Origin: Polaribacter sp. Q13
Lineage (GTDB): Bacteria > Bacteroidota > Bacteroidia > Flavobacteriales > Flavobacteriaceae
DNA: 64,000 nucleotides
Assembly: GCF_016858305.2 (NCBI RefSeq)
Contig: NZ_CP074436.1
Location: 4,112,001 to 4,176,000 of the forward strand
Direction of reading: 5' to 3'
In this document: in pieces, positions 24,115 through 32,583 of the stretch
How the letters are laid out: every line of letters starts with the position of its first letter
Numbering within the stretch: the first letter of the stretch is position 1
Program-made: the position numbers and the translations under genes
Notes under the pieces: model-generated
What the model was told of the DNA's origin: nothing
What the model saw: only the letters and a program-made list of their open reading frames with translations
Databases searched by the model: none

Positions 24115-25071
24115 TTAGAAATTGAGTTTTTCTTTAATTGTATAGTGTTTTTCGTTGCTCTTTGTTTTTATTATGAGTTCCCCAATAAATCCGGCTAAAA
24201 ATAATAAAGTTCCTAAAATCATGGAAGTTAATGCAATATAGAACCAAGGATTATCTGTAATTAAAATTGTTTTTATGCCATTAAATACTTTATAAAGTTT
24301 GAAAGCACCAATGTAAAAGGCAGATGTAATTCCGAATAAAAACATTAAGGTTCCCCAAAGTCCAAAAATATGCATGGGTCTTTTACCAAATTTAGATAAA
24401 AAAGAAATAGTAATCAGATCTAAAAAACCATTTACAAAACGGTCCATTCCAAATTTTGTTTCTCCGTATTTTCTTGCTTGGTGTTGTACTACTTTTTCTC
24501 CAATCTTAGTATACCCTTCATTTTTAGCTAAAACCGGAATGTATCTGTGCATTTCGCCACTTACTTTTACAGATTTTATCACCTCGTTTTTGTACGCTTT
24601 TAATCCGCAATTAAAATCGTTTAGTTTTAAACCAGATGTTTTTCTGGCTGCTGCATTAAATAATTTAGAAGGTATGTTTTTAGTGATAACATTGTCATAA
24701 CGTTTCTTTTTCCAACCAGAAATAAGATCGAAATCTTCTTTAATAATTAAATCGTACAATTCAGGAATTTCATCTGGATTGTCTTGTAAATCGGCATCCA
24801 TGGTTATAACTACGTCACCTTTTGCCATTTCAAAACCAGCGTCTAAAGCTTGAGATTTTCCATAGTTTTTTTGAAACCGAATTCCTTTTACTTCTGTATG
24901 TTTGGTTGATAGTTTTTCAATTACATTCCAAGAATTATCTGTGCTGCCATCATCAATAAAAATAATTTCATATAAATAACGATTGGATTGCATCACTTTT
25001 GCAATCCAATCGTATAATTCTTGTAAAGATTCATCTTCGTTAAGAAGTGGTATTACTACCGAGATATCCAT
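24115..25071 (-). CDS. DPM1/GtrB-like glycosyltransferase family 2
   Basis: 318 residues from the ATG at 25071 (MDISVVIPLLNEDES). A TTG five codons earlier is less likely. GT-A motifs: IFIDDGSTDNSW, FQKNYGKSQALDAGFEMA, VITMDADLQDNPDEIPEL (DxD), LNDFNCGLKAYK. Two strong membrane helices lie near the C-terminus (GLWGTLMFLFGITSAFYI, ALTSMILGTLLFLAGFIGEL). This layout fits polyprenyl-phosphate hexose synthases, which load glucose, mannose or a similar sugar onto undecaprenyl phosphate. It could supply a lipid-linked sugar to the same envelope block. Confidence 0.9.
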   Translation of the reverse strand: MDISVVIPLLNEDESLQELYDWIAKVMQSNRYLYEIIFIDDGSTDNSWNVIEKLSTKHTEVKGIRFQKNYGKSQALDAGFEMAKGDVVITMDADLQDNPDEIPELYDLIIKEDFDLISGWKKKRYDNVITKNIPSKLFNAAARKTSGLKLNDFNCGLKAYKNEVIKSVKVSGEMHRYIPVLAKNEGYTKIGEKVVQHQARKYGETKFGMDRFVNGFLDLITISFLSKFGKRPMHIFGLWGTLMFLFGITSAFYIGAFKLYKVFNGIKTILITDNPWFYIALTSMILGTLLFLAGFIGELIIKTKSNEKHYTIKEKLNF

Positions 25072-25134
25072 GTTCTTTTTATTCAATATTTATAATTCAA
25101 AGTTTAGTTTGTACAAAACCTAGAATATTAAAAT

Positions 25135-25656
25135 TTAGTATGTTTCTTCTTCGTTTTTTTTCATTATTGCTGCGACTATTGCAGAAACAATAAAACCAAA
25201 GAATGCGGATGTTGCTAAAATAATAGCGGATAATATGCCCGGAGACTGAAATTTTTCTGCCATTGCAGTAGAAGCATCAATTTGTTCTTCTGTCATACCA
25301 AAATCTAACCATTTTTGTTGTTGTAATTCCATAGCTTGTTGTTGAAAAGTAGGGTCTATGAAATTCATGAAAATTAATGTGTAAACTAAACCAATTACGG
25401 CACTAATCATTGTTATTCCTAAACCTATTTTAACGCCTTCTCCCCAAGAAATAAAACCACCATTTGCTGTTCTAAATGTTTTAATACCTATTATAATAAG
25501 CGTTATCATAGCAATAAAACTTACAACACTATTTATCCATTGAAATTCTAATAAAGTTCCTGTGGCAAAAAGAATTAAGTGTGTAATTACACCAATAAGA
25601 CCTAAGTATAGACCGTAATTTAGTATGATGTTTTTACTATTTGCTTGATTTTCCAT
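25135..25656 (-). CDS. DUF4199 family membrane protein
   Basis: 173 residues with four predicted membrane helices, at about residues 12-30 (LYLGLIGVITHLILFATG), 38-55, 72-95 (GVKIGLGITMISAVIGLVY) and 140-165. The polar loop between helices 3 and 4 contains FMNFIDPTFQQQAMELQQQ. The arrangement and FRTANGGFISWGEGVKIG are typical of DUF4199, a Bacteroidota family often encoded beside DPM1-like glycosyltransferases, as here (49 bp or so upstream). The function is unknown; a partner role for the lipid-sugar synthase is an inference from context. Confidence 0.85.
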   Translation of the reverse strand: MENQANSKNIILNYGLYLGLIGVITHLILFATGTLLEFQWINSVVSFIAMITLIIIGIKTFRTANGGFISWGEGVKIGLGITMISAVIGLVYTLIFMNFIDPTFQQQAMELQQQKWLDFGMTEEQIDASTAMAEKFQSPGILSAIILATSAFFGFIVSAIVAAIMKKNEEETY

Positions 25657-25799
25657 TTTTTTTTTAAAAGTTTAGTTATACAAATATATTGTTTTCATTG
25701 TTGATAGTTTTTAATTATTCATAAAAGTTTGTTTACTATCACAACAATACATTAGTATTCAGACTATTGAAAATGTTACAAAAAATTTACACTTTTTTT

Positions 25800-25830
25800 A
25801 TTGTCAAAATAAAAATAGATTGTAAATTTG
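25800..25830 (+). promoter_or_regulatory. promoter of the SRP RNA gene
   Basis: ATTG at 25800-25803, a 19-base spacer, then TAAATTTG at 25823-25830. This fits the Bacteroidota TTTG-N19-TAnnTTTG layout, and the expected start falls at the 5' edge of the RNA. Confidence 0.8.
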
Positions 25831-25834
25831 CCGC

Positions 25835-25928
25835 GGCAAGTCCTACACAACTAGCTCCCTTTGAATCCTCCAGGGCGGGAACGCAGCAAAGGTATTAGGT
25901 TGTAGCAGTGTGATGTAGGTAGCTTGCC
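25835..25928 (+). ncRNA. ffs: signal recognition particle RNA, small bacterial (4.5S) type
   Basis: The universal apical domain is present: TCCAGGGCGGGAACGCAGCA then AAGGT, with the GGAA tetraloop region and internal loop bound by Ffh. Outer arms GGCAAG (25835-25840) and CTTGCC (25923-25928) close the hairpin, giving about 94 bases. A T-rich run follows at 25931. The RNA pairs with Ffh to target membrane proteins to FtsY (gene at 37854). The remaining 25657-25799 and 25935-26099 hold nothing else I can identify. Confidence 0.95.
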
Positions 25929-26099
25929 ATTTTTTATTTACTATAATTTAATTCTGAACTTCTTCAGAATTTTTCTTTTTTATAATAGTTATTAACTTTC
26001 TCCTTTTTAGTTTTCTACACTTAGTTTTAAGATATTTGCTAATATTTAAAGATGTTACTTAGTAAACATTGAATCTTAATTCTAGAATTTTAAATTTTT

Positions 26100-26903
26100 A
26101 TGAGTAAAGTTGTATTAATTACCGGTGCTTCGTCCGGAATAGGAAAATCTATTGCTACGTTTTTATCTGAAAAAGGATATAAAGTTTATGGTACAAGCAG
26201 AAACCCTAAGAACTCAGAAAACTTTTCTTTTGATCTGATTGCTTTAGATGTTTTAAAAGTGGATACTATAAATAAGGCAATCGATTTTATTATCAAGAAA
26301 GAAGGTAGGTTGGATGTTTTGGTGAATAATGCAGGAATGGGAATTACTGGCCCAATTGAAGATACGCCAACAGATGAAATGCGTGCTGTTTTTAATACGA
26401 ACTTATTTGGTGCTGTAGATGTGATGAAAGCGGCTTTACCACAAATGCGCAAACAAAAATCGGGTACTATTATAAACGTAACTTCTATTGCTGGTTATAT
26501 GGGATTGCCTTTCAGAGGATTATATTCTGCCACAAAAGGAGCTTTAGAAACAATAACGGAAGCGACCAGTATGGAAGTGAAACCATTCGGGATTAAAGTT
26601 GCTTGTGTTGCTCCTGGAGATTTTGCAACCAATATTGCTGCAGGAAGATATCATACGCCTGTTTTTGATGATTCTGCTTACAAAGAAAATTATCAAATGA
26701 ATTTAAATTTGATGGACGCGCATGTAAGCGGAGGAATGGATCCGATAGAAATGGCAAAAGCGGTGCATAAGATTATAGAAACTAAAAACCCGAAAATACA
26801 TTACAAGGTTGGTGGTTTTATGGAAAAATTCTCTATTGTTTTAAAACGAATTTTACCAGATAGAATGTATGAGAAGATTTTAATGAACCATTATAAATTG
26901 TAG
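26100..26903 (+). CDS. short-chain dehydrogenase/reductase
   Basis: 267 residues, classical SDR. The cofactor loop VLITGASSGIGKSIATFL is at the N-terminus, LVNNAGMGITGP in the centre, serine in NVTSIAGYMG, and the catalytic pair in GLYSATKGALE (YxxxK). An arginine after the second strand (GTSRNPK) suggests preference for NADP(H). A longer C-terminal extension with HYKVGGFMEKFSIVLKRILP suggests contact with a lipid-like substrate or membrane, but the substrate is unknown. It is a single gene downstream of the SRP RNA and ended by a hairpin at 26918-26942. Confidence 0.87.
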   Translation: MSKVVLITGASSGIGKSIATFLSEKGYKVYGTSRNPKNSENFSFDLIALDVLKVDTINKAIDFIIKKEGRLDVLVNNAGMGITGPIEDTPTDEMRAVFNTNLFGAVDVMKAALPQMRKQKSGTIINVTSIAGYMGLPFRGLYSATKGALETITEATSMEVKPFGIKVACVAPGDFATNIAAGRYHTPVFDDSAYKENYQMNLNLMDAHVSGGMDPIEMAKAVHKIIETKNPKIHYKVGGFMEKFSIVLKRILPDRMYEKILMNHYKL

Positions 26904-26917
26904 ATTCTGATCAAGAT

Positions 26918-26942
26918 CTCACAGGTTTTTAAAACCTGTGAG
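26918..26942. terminator. palindromic hairpin after the SDR gene
   Basis: CTCACAGGTTTT (26918-26929) and AAAACCTGTGAG (26931-26942) are perfect complements around one T, and partly matching bases extend the stem (AGATCT / AGGTCT). It starts 14 bp past the SDR stop. It lacks a T-run, so it may be a dispersed palindrome rather than a true terminator. Confidence 0.55.
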
Positions 26943-26993
26943 GTCTGAAAATATCTTTATTTAACTTCTAAGAATTGTTATGAACTAACTATC

Positions 26994-27079
26994 TTTGCGT
27001 TAGGGATTGAAGCAATTGTTTGAGCTCTTTTTTGTTTTTTAACAAAAAAAGCGAGTGCGTAAAGCCCGCTCGAACGCCC
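26994..27079 (+). repeat. TTGCGTTAGsGATTGAA...CGCCC element, copy A
   Basis: Begins TTTGCGTTAGGGATTGAAGC and ends CGAACGCCC, with a core TGTTTGAGCTCTTTTTTG and an internal TTTTTTGTT/AACAAAAAA hairpin. The core is nearly identical to copy B at 27868-27948 in reverse orientation. The ends match copy C at 37623-37776. Confidence 0.85.
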
Positions 27080-27083
27080 AAAA

Positions 27084-27107
27084 CCTCTCGACTCCGCTCG
27101 AGATGAC
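27084..27107. repeat. GTCATCTCGA element
   Basis: The minus strand reads GTCATCTCGAGCGGAG followed by TCGAGAGG, a short palindrome. A sister is at 53371-53394. It sits 36 bp before the transaldolase start. Confidence 0.8.
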
Positions 27108-27142
27108 AATTATTAAGAACAATTACAACTAAATATATATAA

Positions 27143-27796
27143 ATGAAATTTTTTATTGACACTGCAAATTTAGAGCAAATTAAAGAAGCGCAAGCTTTAG
27201 GTATTTTAGACGGAGTTACTACAAACCCATCTTTAATGGCTAAAGAAGGAATTACTGGCGAAGTAAATATTATTAACCATTACAAAGCAATTTGTGAATT
27301 GGTAGATGGTGATGTTTCTGCAGAAGTAATTGCTACAGATTTTGACGGAATGGTAAAAGAAGGAGAAGCTTTGGCTGCTTTAAATCCTCAGATTGTGGTA
27401 AAATTACCAATGATTAAAGACGGTGTAAAAGCGTGTAAATACTTTTCTTCTAAAGGAATTAAAACAAACGTAACGTTAGTGTTTTCTGCAGGTCAGGCTT
27501 TATTGGCTGCTAAAGCAGGAGCAACGTATGTTTCTCCGTTTATTGGTCGTTTAGATGATATTTCTACAGACGGAATGAACTTGATTAAAGAAATTCGTTT
27601 AATTTATGACAATTACGGTTTCGAAACTCAAATTTTAGCGGCTTCTGTACGTAATACAATGCATATTATTAACTGTGCAAAATTAGGATCGGACGTTATG
27701 ACTGGGCCTTTAAGTGCAATTGAAGGTTTGTTAAAACACCCTTTAACAGATAGTGGTTTGGCTAAATTTTTAGCAGATTACCAAAAAGGGAATTAA
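27143..27796 (+). CDS. transaldolase / fructose-6-phosphate aldolase family
   Basis: 217 residues, the short TalC/FSA length. MKFFIDTANLEQIKEA, ILDGVTTNPSLMAKEG, VVKLPMIKDGVKA (Schiff-base lysine), TNVTLVFSAGQALLAAKAGA and ILAASVRNTMHI are all family motifs. Members of this size act as transaldolase in Gram-positives and as fructose-6-phosphate aldolase in E. coli. In flavobacteria lacking a long transaldolase it probably serves the pentose phosphate pathway; that is inference. The gene is flanked on both sides by oppositely oriented copies of the same repeat. Confidence 0.9.
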   Translation: MKFFIDTANLEQIKEAQALGILDGVTTNPSLMAKEGITGEVNIINHYKAICELVDGDVSAEVIATDFDGMVKEGEALAALNPQIVVKLPMIKDGVKACKYFSSKGIKTNVTLVFSAGQALLAAKAGATYVSPFIGRLDDISTDGMNLIKEIRLIYDNYGFETQILAASVRNTMHIINCAKLGSDVMTGPLSAIEGLLKHPLTDSGLAKFLADYQKGN

Positions 27797-27800
27797 TAAA

Positions 27801-27841
27801 CCCATCCTAACCTTACTGAAGGGAAGGAGCTGTGGTGGGAA
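27801..27841. repeat. imperfect palindrome after the transaldolase gene
   Basis: CCCATCCTAACCTT and AAGGGAAGGA...TGGTGGG form an imperfect inverted repeat starting 5 bp past the stop. It resembles dispersed flavobacterial palindromes and lacks a T-run. Confidence 0.45.
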
Positions 27842-27867
27842 TTGAGTGTGGAAAATGTTTATTTGAA

Positions 27868-27948
27868 GCTATTTCCTGCTTTCGCTACTCGCTTTTTTTG
27901 CTAAAAAGGCAAAAAAGAGCTCAAACAGACCGCTCAATCAGGGCTAAA
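27868..27948 (-). repeat. TTGCGTTAGsGATTGAA...CGCCC family, copy B (inverted)
   Basis: On the minus strand it reads TTTAGCCCTGATTGAGCGGT, then TGTTTGAGCTCTTTTTTG and AGCAAAAAAAGCGAGTAGCG. The central 45 bases differ from copy A at only a few positions. Confidence 0.85.
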
Positions 27949-27982
27949 CTTGTTTGCGAGCTAATAGCTAATAAATAAAATT

Positions 27983-28031
27983 AAAGAGTCGTTAACTTTC
28001 ATAGTAATAAATGAAAGTTTGCGACTTTTTT
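27983..28031 (+). terminator. intrinsic terminator upstream of menD
   Basis: AGTCG (27987-27991) pairs with CGACT (28022-28026), and AACTTTCAT pairs with ATGAAAGTT inside a two-base internal loop. A run of six T follows. It would end read-through from the transaldolase region before menD. Confidence 0.8.
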
Positions 28032-28091
28032 ATCTTCAATAACTTTTTGACTTTGTAACTTTGCGGCTTTGTAACTTTGCAACTATATTAA

Positions 28092-29750
28092 ATGTACCCA
28101 AAGAAACCTTTAGCACAAATTGTAATTTCAGCATGTATTCAATTTCATATTGATACCGTTGTTATTTCTCCAGGATCTAGAAATGCTCCGTTAACGGTTG
28201 GTTTTTCTAATCACCCAGAAATAAAAGCATTAAGTGTGGTAGATGAGCGTTGTGCTGCTTTTTTTGCATTAGGTATTGCGCAACAAACTCAGAAACCTGT
28301 AGCCATTATTTGTACCTCTGGTTCTGCATTGTTAAATTATTATCCGGCAATTGCAGAAGCTTTTTACAGCAACATTCCGTTGGTTGTAATTTCTGCGGAC
28401 AGACCAAAACATTTAATTGATATTGGAGACGGGCAAACGATTCGTCAAGAAAATGTGTTTGATAATCATATTTTGTTCGCTGCCAATCTAATTGAGAACG
28501 AGAAATATAAAACACGTAATTCTCAATTAATAGGAGAAGCTTTGCAAATAGCAGTTTCACAAAAAGGACCTGTGCATATAAACGTTCCGTTTGATGAGCC
28601 TTTGTATGAAACTGTTGAAGAAATGCAAAGTTTTAATTTTCCGCATATTGCTTTAAGTTCTTTAGATAATTCTCATATTGATTATGGGAATTTATCAAAA
28701 ATATGGAATGCAGTAGAAAAGAAAATGATTCTTGTTGGCGTTAATTATCCTGATGCCGATTTACATAAATTAATGGATTTGTATGCAGAGGATGAATCTG
28801 TGTTAATCTTAACAGAAACAACCTCTAATTTACATCAAGAAAAGTCTGTTAATTCTATAGATCAGTTAATTTTTTCTTTGGATGAAAATCAGTTTGAAGA
28901 TTTAAAACCAGAGGTGTTAATTACTTTTGGAGGCATGATTGTTTCTAAGAAAATTAAACAGTTTTTAAGAAAATATCAACCAAAACATCATTGGAATATA
29001 GATGAAAAGAAAGCAGTAAATACGTTTTTCTGTTTGTCAGAATTTATACAAATAAAACCATTAGATTTCTTTTTGAAATTTAATAAAGAAATAATAAAAA
29101 AAGAAAGTAAGTATCAACAAAAATGGTTGCAAATTTGTGATGAAAAACGTGTAAAACATCAAGAATATTTATCAAAAGCAACACATTCAGATTTTAAAGT
29201 TTTTGAGCAGGTTGTAGAAAGTATTCCAGCTAATAGTAAGTTGCAAATTAGTAATAGTTCTATTATTAGATATGCGCAATTATTTTCTATTGATAAATCA
29301 AACAAGGTGTTTTGTAATAGAGGAACAAGCGGAATTGACGGAAGTACTTCAACGGCAATTGGAGCCGCTTTTGCAAGTGAAAAGCAGACGGTTTTTATCT
29401 CTGGAGATATTAGTTTTTTCTATGATAGTAATGCTTTGTGGAACGCTAATATTCCGAAGGATTTTAGAATTATATTAATCAATAATTCTGGTGGTGGAAT
29501 TTTTAAAATTATTCCGGGACCAGGAACTACCAATGCTGCGAGGTATTTTGAAACTCCGCATACTTTAACTGCAGAACATTTATGTAAAATGTACGAGTTA
29601 GATTATTTAAAGGCAGATTCTACCGAAACAGTAACAGCACAATTAAAAGGTTTTTATGAAGCATCAGAAAAACCAAAAATATTAGAAATCTTTACGCCAA
29701 GTGAAGAAAATAATTTAATTTTAAAAGAATATTTTAAATATATACAATAA
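28092..29750 (+). CDS. menD: 2-succinyl-5-enolpyruvyl-6-hydroxy-3-cyclohexene-1-carboxylate synthase
   Basis: 552 residues, a thiamine diphosphate enzyme of menaquinone synthesis that joins isochorismate and 2-oxoglutarate. The N-terminal PYR domain has VVISPGSRNAPLTVGF and VVDERCAAFFALGIAQQTQK. The C-terminal PP domain has NRGTSGIDGSTSTAIGAAFA and FISGDISFFYDSNALWNAN, which bind the cofactor and magnesium. The start is ATG at 28092. It overlaps the S1-domain gene by one base. menB lies further downstream at 31665, so the pathway genes are near but not contiguous. Confidence 0.95.
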   Translation: MYPKKPLAQIVISACIQFHIDTVVISPGSRNAPLTVGFSNHPEIKALSVVDERCAAFFALGIAQQTQKPVAIICTSGSALLNYYPAIAEAFYSNIPLVVISADRPKHLIDIGDGQTIRQENVFDNHILFAANLIENEKYKTRNSQLIGEALQIAVSQKGPVHINVPFDEPLYETVEEMQSFNFPHIALSSLDNSHIDYGNLSKIWNAVEKKMILVGVNYPDADLHKLMDLYAEDESVLILTETTSNLHQEKSVNSIDQLIFSLDENQFEDLKPEVLITFGGMIVSKKIKQFLRKYQPKHHWNIDEKKAVNTFFCLSEFIQIKPLDFFLKFNKEIIKKESKYQQKWLQICDEKRVKHQEYLSKATHSDFKVFEQVVESIPANSKLQISNSSIIRYAQLFSIDKSNKVFCNRGTSGIDGSTSTAIGAAFASEKQTVFISGDISFFYDSNALWNANIPKDFRIILINNSGGGIFKIIPGPGTTNAARYFETPHTLTAEHLCKMYELDYLKADSTETVTAQLKGFYEASEKPKILEIFTPSEENNLILKEYFKYIQ

Positions 29751-30241
29751 TGAGTTTACAAGAAGATTTATACGACGAAGAAGAGAACTTGCAAGATGAC
29801 GAAAATAACTCGGAAGAGGTAGAGATGTACTTGAAAGAGGGAGATAAAGTTAGCTTAGTAATTGAGACAGAAACCAATTTAGGGTATACCGTTTTAATTA
29901 ATGAAGAATTTGATGGTTTACTTTTTAGAAGTGAAGTTTTTCAGGAATTAGAAGAGAATATGGAAGTTACAGGATACATCAAGCAAATACGTGAAGACGG
30001 AAAAATAGATGTTTCTTTAAGACCACAAGGTTTTAGAAATGTAATAGATTCTGATGTAGAGAAAGTATTGACAAAATTAAAAGAGAGTAGAGAAGGTTTT
30101 TTATTATTAACAGATAAAAGTTCTCCAGATTCTATTCGTTTTCATATGAAAATGAGTAAAAAAGCCTTTAAAAAAGCTGTTGGAAATTTATATAGACAAA
30201 AACTAATTCTTATTAAAGAAGATAGAATAGAGTTGGTGTAA
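29750..30241 (+). CDS. S1-domain RNA-binding protein, CvfB C-terminal-like
   Basis: 163 residues. A very acidic start (EDLYDEEENLQDDENNSEEV) precedes one S1-type OB domain (KVSLVIETETNLGYTVLINE, GYIKQIREDGKIDVSL). A C-terminal winged-helix-like part follows (FHMKMSKKAFKKAVGNLYRQ, LILIKEDRIELV). This matches the last S1 domain and WH of CvfB, whose full form is roughly 280-300 residues, so it is a half-length relative. CvfB affects virulence gene expression in Staphylococcus through RNA binding. It is coupled to menD by a TAATG overlap. Confidence 0.82.
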   Translation: MSLQEDLYDEEENLQDDENNSEEVEMYLKEGDKVSLVIETETNLGYTVLINEEFDGLLFRSEVFQELEENMEVTGYIKQIREDGKIDVSLRPQGFRNVIDSDVEKVLTKLKESREGFLLLTDKSSPDSIRFHMKMSKKAFKKAVGNLYRQKLILIKEDRIELV

Positions 30242-30244
30242 CAT

Positions 30245-30276
30245 CAGTATTCAGTCGTCAGTTAGCAGTAGGCAGT
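30245..30276 (+). repeat. CAGTnnn heptad array after the S1-domain gene
   Basis: CAGT at 30245, 30252, 30259, 30266 and 30273, exact seven-base phasing, starting 4 bp past the stop codon in the sense orientation. Confidence 0.9.
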
Positions 30277-30337
30277 AAAGTTATTTTTTTATAAATTTTA
30301 TTTGTTATTTTTTTAACGATTATAGATTTTTTAATTT

Positions 30338-30428
<91 letters not shown>

Positions 30429-30438
30429 GACATACTTT

Positions 30439-31596
30439 TTACCTTCCGCCCAATCTTAAAATATTTTCATAAAACTTATCGGCATTTGGGTCTGCAGGAT
30501 CCATTTTTCCGTAACCAATTTTATACTGTATAATAGCTTTTCTAATTTGTTTTCCTTTTTCGTAATATTTACCAACATAATAATCACCTAAAGGAGATGA
30601 TGGATATAATTTTAGAATCATTTTACCAAACGGAAGTAATTGATCTCCATTTTCTTTTTCCATAACTATTTTTTCTATTGCATACACATCACTTTCTCTA
30701 ATATCTAAATTACTCCCAAAAAGGAATTCAATTTCTACGTATTTGTTTTCTAAATAAGCAATTGCGTCAGAAGGAGATAAATCTTTTATATTATTCTCAA
30801 ATTCTTCTTTAGAAATAGCAGAGTAAACTTCAAAAACTTTGTTTAAAGCTCTAGGAATTGCTTCGCTCATTGCAGATATGCTGCTAGTAGTATTTATAGT
30901 GTCATTTATAATATTAAAGTTTTTTAACTCTAAAGCACTTAAACCTGTTTGTAATTCTCCTATTTGAGTCTGTTTTGTTGTAGAAAATGAAGTGGAGTTG
31001 TTGATGTACAAGTAAAAAGTGTTGTCTTCTTTTAATAATCTAGGTAAATTATAATCTTGCATTTGTTGTCCTGTAAAATCAGAAAAAGTAGGATTTATAC
31101 AAATGTAAGAGTTGATCAGAGGGATTTCTTCACCTAAAAAAAAGGAAACTAAGTTGGCAGAAGTGCCTTCCCCTACAATAGTAATAAAAGGAGAAGTATT
31201 GTAATTACTTTCCAATTCAAAAATTACTTCATCTTTTATAAATTGATAAAACTTCTTATTATCTGTAGTTAATTCTCCATTAGTTACATTAAAATAGGTG
31301 TCTTTTTTTCTGGTTTTAGCCATTTCAATTCCTACCACAATTTGTTTAGGGGCTTTGCCTTTAGCTGCAAATAAAACAGAATTACCAACATAAGTATCAA
31401 ACAAAAACTCACTATCTAAAACAATAGCTAAAGGATAGTTTTTTTCTTCATTTTTGTCATAACCCTTTGGAAGGTAGATTCTTATTTTTCTTTGATCATC
31501 AGCATAATCAGATAGGATAGTTTTTTTTATAATATTTTGAGAAAACCCGCTAAGGCAAAACAGCATAAATATTAGTATGAACGATTTCTTTATCAT
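30439..31596 (-). CDS. esterase-fold secreted protein, nucleophile apparently lost
   Basis: 385 residues with signal peptide ([16 protein letters not shown]). The fold follows the putative esterase (esterase D) type: [51 protein letters not shown]. The nucleophile elbow, normally GHSxGG, reads GEGTSA at residues 142-147, so glycine 144 takes the serine's place. The C-terminal 100 residues look helical and repeat-like ([20 protein letters not shown]). It is probably periplasmic or outer-membrane and may bind rather than cleave its ligand. Serine 146 as a shifted nucleophile is possible but unlikely. Confidence 0.75.
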   Translation of the reverse strand: MIKKSFILIFMLFCLSGFSQNIIKKTILSDYADDQRKIRIYLPKGYDKNEEKNYPLAIVLDSEFLFDTYVGNSVLFAAKGKAPKQIVVGIEMAKTRKKDTYFNVTNGELTTDNKKFYQFIKDEVIFELESNYNTSPFITIVGEGTSANLVSFFLGEEIPLINSYICINPTFSDFTGQQMQDYNLPRLLKEDNTFYLYINNSTSFSTTKQTQIGELQTGLSALELKNFNIINDTINTTSSISAMSEAIPRALNKVFEVYSAISKEEFENNIKDLSPSDAIAYLENKYVEIEFLFGSNLDIRESDVYAIEKIVMEKENGDQLLPFGKMILKLYPSSPLGDYYVGKYYEKGKQIRKAIIQYKIGYGKMDPADPNADKFYENILRLGGR

Positions 31597-31664
31597 AAAT
31601 TTGATTCTTTATTTTTGTAACCAATTATTTTGTTCTTCTAAAAGAACGTCCAAAATACAAAATT

Positions 31665-32504
31665 ATGATACAACCCGAGTGGAAAACTGTTAAAGAATAC
31701 GAAGACATTACCTATAAGAAGTGTAATGGAGTTGCTAGAATAGCGTTTAATAGGCCTAATGTTAGAAATGCTTTTAGACCTAAAACAACCAAAGAATTAT
31801 ACGATGCTTTTTATGATGCAGGAGAAGATGTAAACATTGGTGTGGTACTACTTTCTGCAGAAGGGCCCAGCACCAAAGATGGTGTGTATTCTTTTTGTTC
31901 TGGAGGTGATCAAAAAGCGCGTGGACATCAAGGTTATGTTGGTGAAGATGGGTATCACAGGTTAAATATTTTAGAAGTACAACGTTTAATAAGGTTTATG
32001 CCAAAAGCTGTAATTGCAGTGGTTCCGGGTTGGGCAGTTGGTGGCGGACATAGTTTACATGTGGTTTGCGATTTAACTTTGGCTTCTAAAGAACATGCAA
32101 TTTTTAAACAAACAGATGCCGATGTAACTTCTTTTGATGGTGGTTATGGTTCTGCTTATTTGGCAAAAATGGTAGGGCAAAAAAGAGCTCGTGAAATTTT
32201 CTTTTTAGGAAGAAATTATTCTGCACAAGAAGCGTATGATATGGGCATGGTAAATGCCGTTATTCCGCATGAAGAATTAGAAGATACGGCTTATGAATGG
32301 GCGCAAGAAATATTAGCTAAAAGTCCGACTTCTATAAAAATGTTAAAGTTTGCCATGAATTTAACAGATGATGGTATGGTTGGTCAGCAAGTTTTTGCTG
32401 GTGAAGCTACCCGTTTAGCATATATGACTGATGAAGCAAAAGAAGGAAGAGATGCTTTTCTTGAAAAGAGAAAACCAAACTTTCCTAAAAAATGGATACC
32501 ATAA
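31665..32504 (+). CDS. menB: 1,4-dihydroxy-2-naphthoyl-CoA synthase
   Basis: 279 residues of the crotonase fold. RIAFNRPNVRNAFRPKTTKE is the N-terminal substrate loop, YSFCSGGDQKARGHQGY the MenB-specific loop, VVPGWAVGGGHSLHVVCDLT the oxyanion-hole region, and FDGGYGSAYLAKMVGQKRA the catalytic aspartate/serine region. It closes the naphthoate ring in menaquinone synthesis. It is transcribed divergently from the esterase-like gene, 68 bp apart, and is followed by an AATTACG-type array before purU. Confidence 0.95.
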   Translation: MIQPEWKTVKEYEDITYKKCNGVARIAFNRPNVRNAFRPKTTKELYDAFYDAGEDVNIGVVLLSAEGPSTKDGVYSFCSGGDQKARGHQGYVGEDGYHRLNILEVQRLIRFMPKAVIAVVPGWAVGGGHSLHVVCDLTLASKEHAIFKQTDADVTSFDGGYGSAYLAKMVGQKRAREIFFLGRNYSAQEAYDMGMVNAVIPHEELEDTAYEWAQEILAKSPTSIKMLKFAMNLTDDGMVGQQVFAGEATRLAYMTDEAKEGRDAFLEKRKPNFPKKWIP

Positions 32505-32506
32505 CC

Positions 32507-32580
32507 AATTAACAATTTTGAAATTAATAATTACGAATTATCAACATTCGTAATTTGAAATTAGTAATTCATAATTAATT
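32507..32580. repeat. AATTnnn heptad array, inverting
   Basis: AATT-led units start at 32507, 32514, 32522, 32529 and 32536, then the complement (TTCGTAATT, GTAATTCATAATT) follows to 32580. It begins 3 bp past the menB stop codon and ends 4 bp before the purU start. Confidence 0.8.
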
Positions 32581-32583
32581 ATA

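Noticed and set aside
26994..27948. Insertion sequence carrying the transaldolase gene
   Set aside because: No transposase and no target duplication seen. The flanking inverted repeats are reported as a repeat family instead.
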